A stretch of DNA of 64,000 nucleotides. Origin: Okeania sp034190295. GTDB taxonomy: Bacteria > Cyanobacteriota > Cyanobacteriia > Cyanobacteriales > Microcoleaceae. The translations under genes were made by a program, and so were the position numbers. The stretch's first letter is position 1; every line of letters starts with the position of its first letter. Below, one piece after another: positions 63,612 through 64,000 of the stretch. Under the pieces are notes generated by a model, which was given only the letters and a program-made list of their open reading frames with translations, was not told the DNA's origin and ran no database searches. The stretch spans positions 24,523-88,522 of the forward strand of contig JAXHSW010000008.1 in the NCBI GenBank assembly GCA_034190295.1, given 5' to 3'.

Positions 63612-64000
63612 GGCTTTGTTGCATGAAAGTATATAGCTGCCGCACTTGCTCCGCATATGTACAACAATAACGTGCGGAAACTGCTGTAACTATTGTCCAA
63701 TAGTAACAATTGCAGTCGCACAGCGATCGCGAATCAGCAGAGCCATAACTATTGTCCAATAGTTACAATTGCAGTCGCAGGGCGATATAACTGCCGCACT
63801 TACTCCGAATGGCGCTCAAGAGCAGAGCCATAACTATTGTCCAATAGTAACAATTGCAGTCGCAGGGCGATATAACTGCCGCACTTACTCCGAATGGCGC
63901 TCAAGAGCAGAGCCATAACTATTGTCCAATAGTAACAATTGCAGTCGCAGGGCGATATAACTGCCGCACTTACTCCGAATGGCGCTCAAGAGCAGAGCCA
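63612..64000. mobile_element. second IS-end-bounded tandem array, cut by the window edge
   Basis: GGCTTTGTTGCATGAAAGTA followed by TATAGCTGCCGCACTTGCTC and then tandem units with CTATTGTCCAATAG at 63690, 63749, 63834 and 63919 (periods 59, 85, 85). It is the reverse complement of the 27-kb array, and the first 80 bp match that element's right end (28058-28131). The units differ in detail (AACAATTGCAGTCGCAGGGC, CGCTCAAGAGCAGAGCC). Continues beyond the window. Confidence 0.85.

Noticed and set aside
1..64000. tRNA, rRNA genes, riboswitches and replication origin
   Set aside because: I looked for cloverleaf-like arms with TTC-GA-C loops, conserved rRNA strings and known riboswitch cores and found none I could support; a tRNAscan-SE and Rfam search would be decisive.

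Overview
The window reads as chromosome of a filamentous, non-model cyanobacterium of the Trichodesmium/Okeania/Moorena kind. This is inferred from AT-rich DNA with many GCGATCGC (HIP1) octamers, a Psb35-like photosystem II assembly protein, an abundance of very large multidomain kinases and STAND-WD40 proteins, heptamer microsatellites such as repeated CAGTTAT, and very low coding density. The species cannot be fixed from sequence reading alone. There is one scaffold gap (100 N at 27570-27669), inside a tandem-repeat array.

Layout. 0-4 kb: periplasmic sugar-binding lipoprotein plus Cache/HAMP hybrid histidine kinase, and a small Cys-rich protein. 4.5-8 kb: transketolase-like enzyme and a secreted protein of unknown function. 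9.1-11.6 kb: a DEDDh-exonuclease/P-loop ATPase fusion bounded by inverted repeats. 12-13.3 kb: gene remnants. 14-16.4 kb: CBS-GAF histidine kinase, also bounded by inverted repeats. 16.7-19.4 kb: decayed IscB with an omega-RNA (HEARO)-like leader, a DUF4336 gene and a TnpB tail. 20-27 kb: LuxR-type regulator with a degenerate receiver, then a set of small stress and membrane genes (CsbD, acidic protein, Psb35, YqaE/Pmp3, MscS, a Ca2+ antiporter-like carrier). 27-28.2 kb: nested mobile repeats. 28.6-32.7 kb: secreted alpha-amylase and secreted 5'-nucleotidase. 34-38.5 kb: caspase-like/STAND/WD40 giant. 39-40.4 kb: two broken genes butted end to end and a 149-bp tandem array. 40.7-48.4 kb: REC-histidine kinase and a 1792-residue Ser/Thr kinase-ATPase-histidine kinase. 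49.6-56 kb: alpha/beta hydrolase, ilvC, pentapeptide protein, SagB/ThcOx dehydrogenase, and a stand-alone receiver bounded by inverted repeats. 56.8-63.3 kb: large MscS-like channel, a membrane/coiled-coil protein, ABC-2 permease, 2OG-Fe dioxygenase, HpcH/HpaI aldolase. The right edge enters another copy of the tandem array seen at 27 kb. Genes are mostly single units; the clearest functional pair is the binding protein and hybrid kinase at the left edge.

The intergenic DNA is mostly a nested population of short, non-coding dispersed repeats. I name them here: family 1 (about 110-165 bp, AT-rich triplet-like arms, TTCAATAATT...TTCG, always next to GTAA, that is TTAC on the other strand); family 2 (ends TATCATGTCCGG...CCGGACATGATA); family 3 (ends CAGGACTTACGCA...TGCGTAAGTCCTG); family 5 (about 200 bp, around the CBS kinase); family 6 (ATATAGYGTTTC...GTGTTAATTA); family 7 (3'-end type, 11.9 and 33.2 kb); family 8 (TAGCGCTAC ends). 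Filled and empty sites inside the window show that family 1 inserts cleanly beside TTAC without target duplication, as known for IS200/IS605-type single-strand transposition. Three single genes (exonuclease-ATPase, CBS kinase, receiver) each sit between inverted copies of one repeat; I consider this cassette-like arrangement, together with the exonuclease-ATPase itself, the most interesting content.
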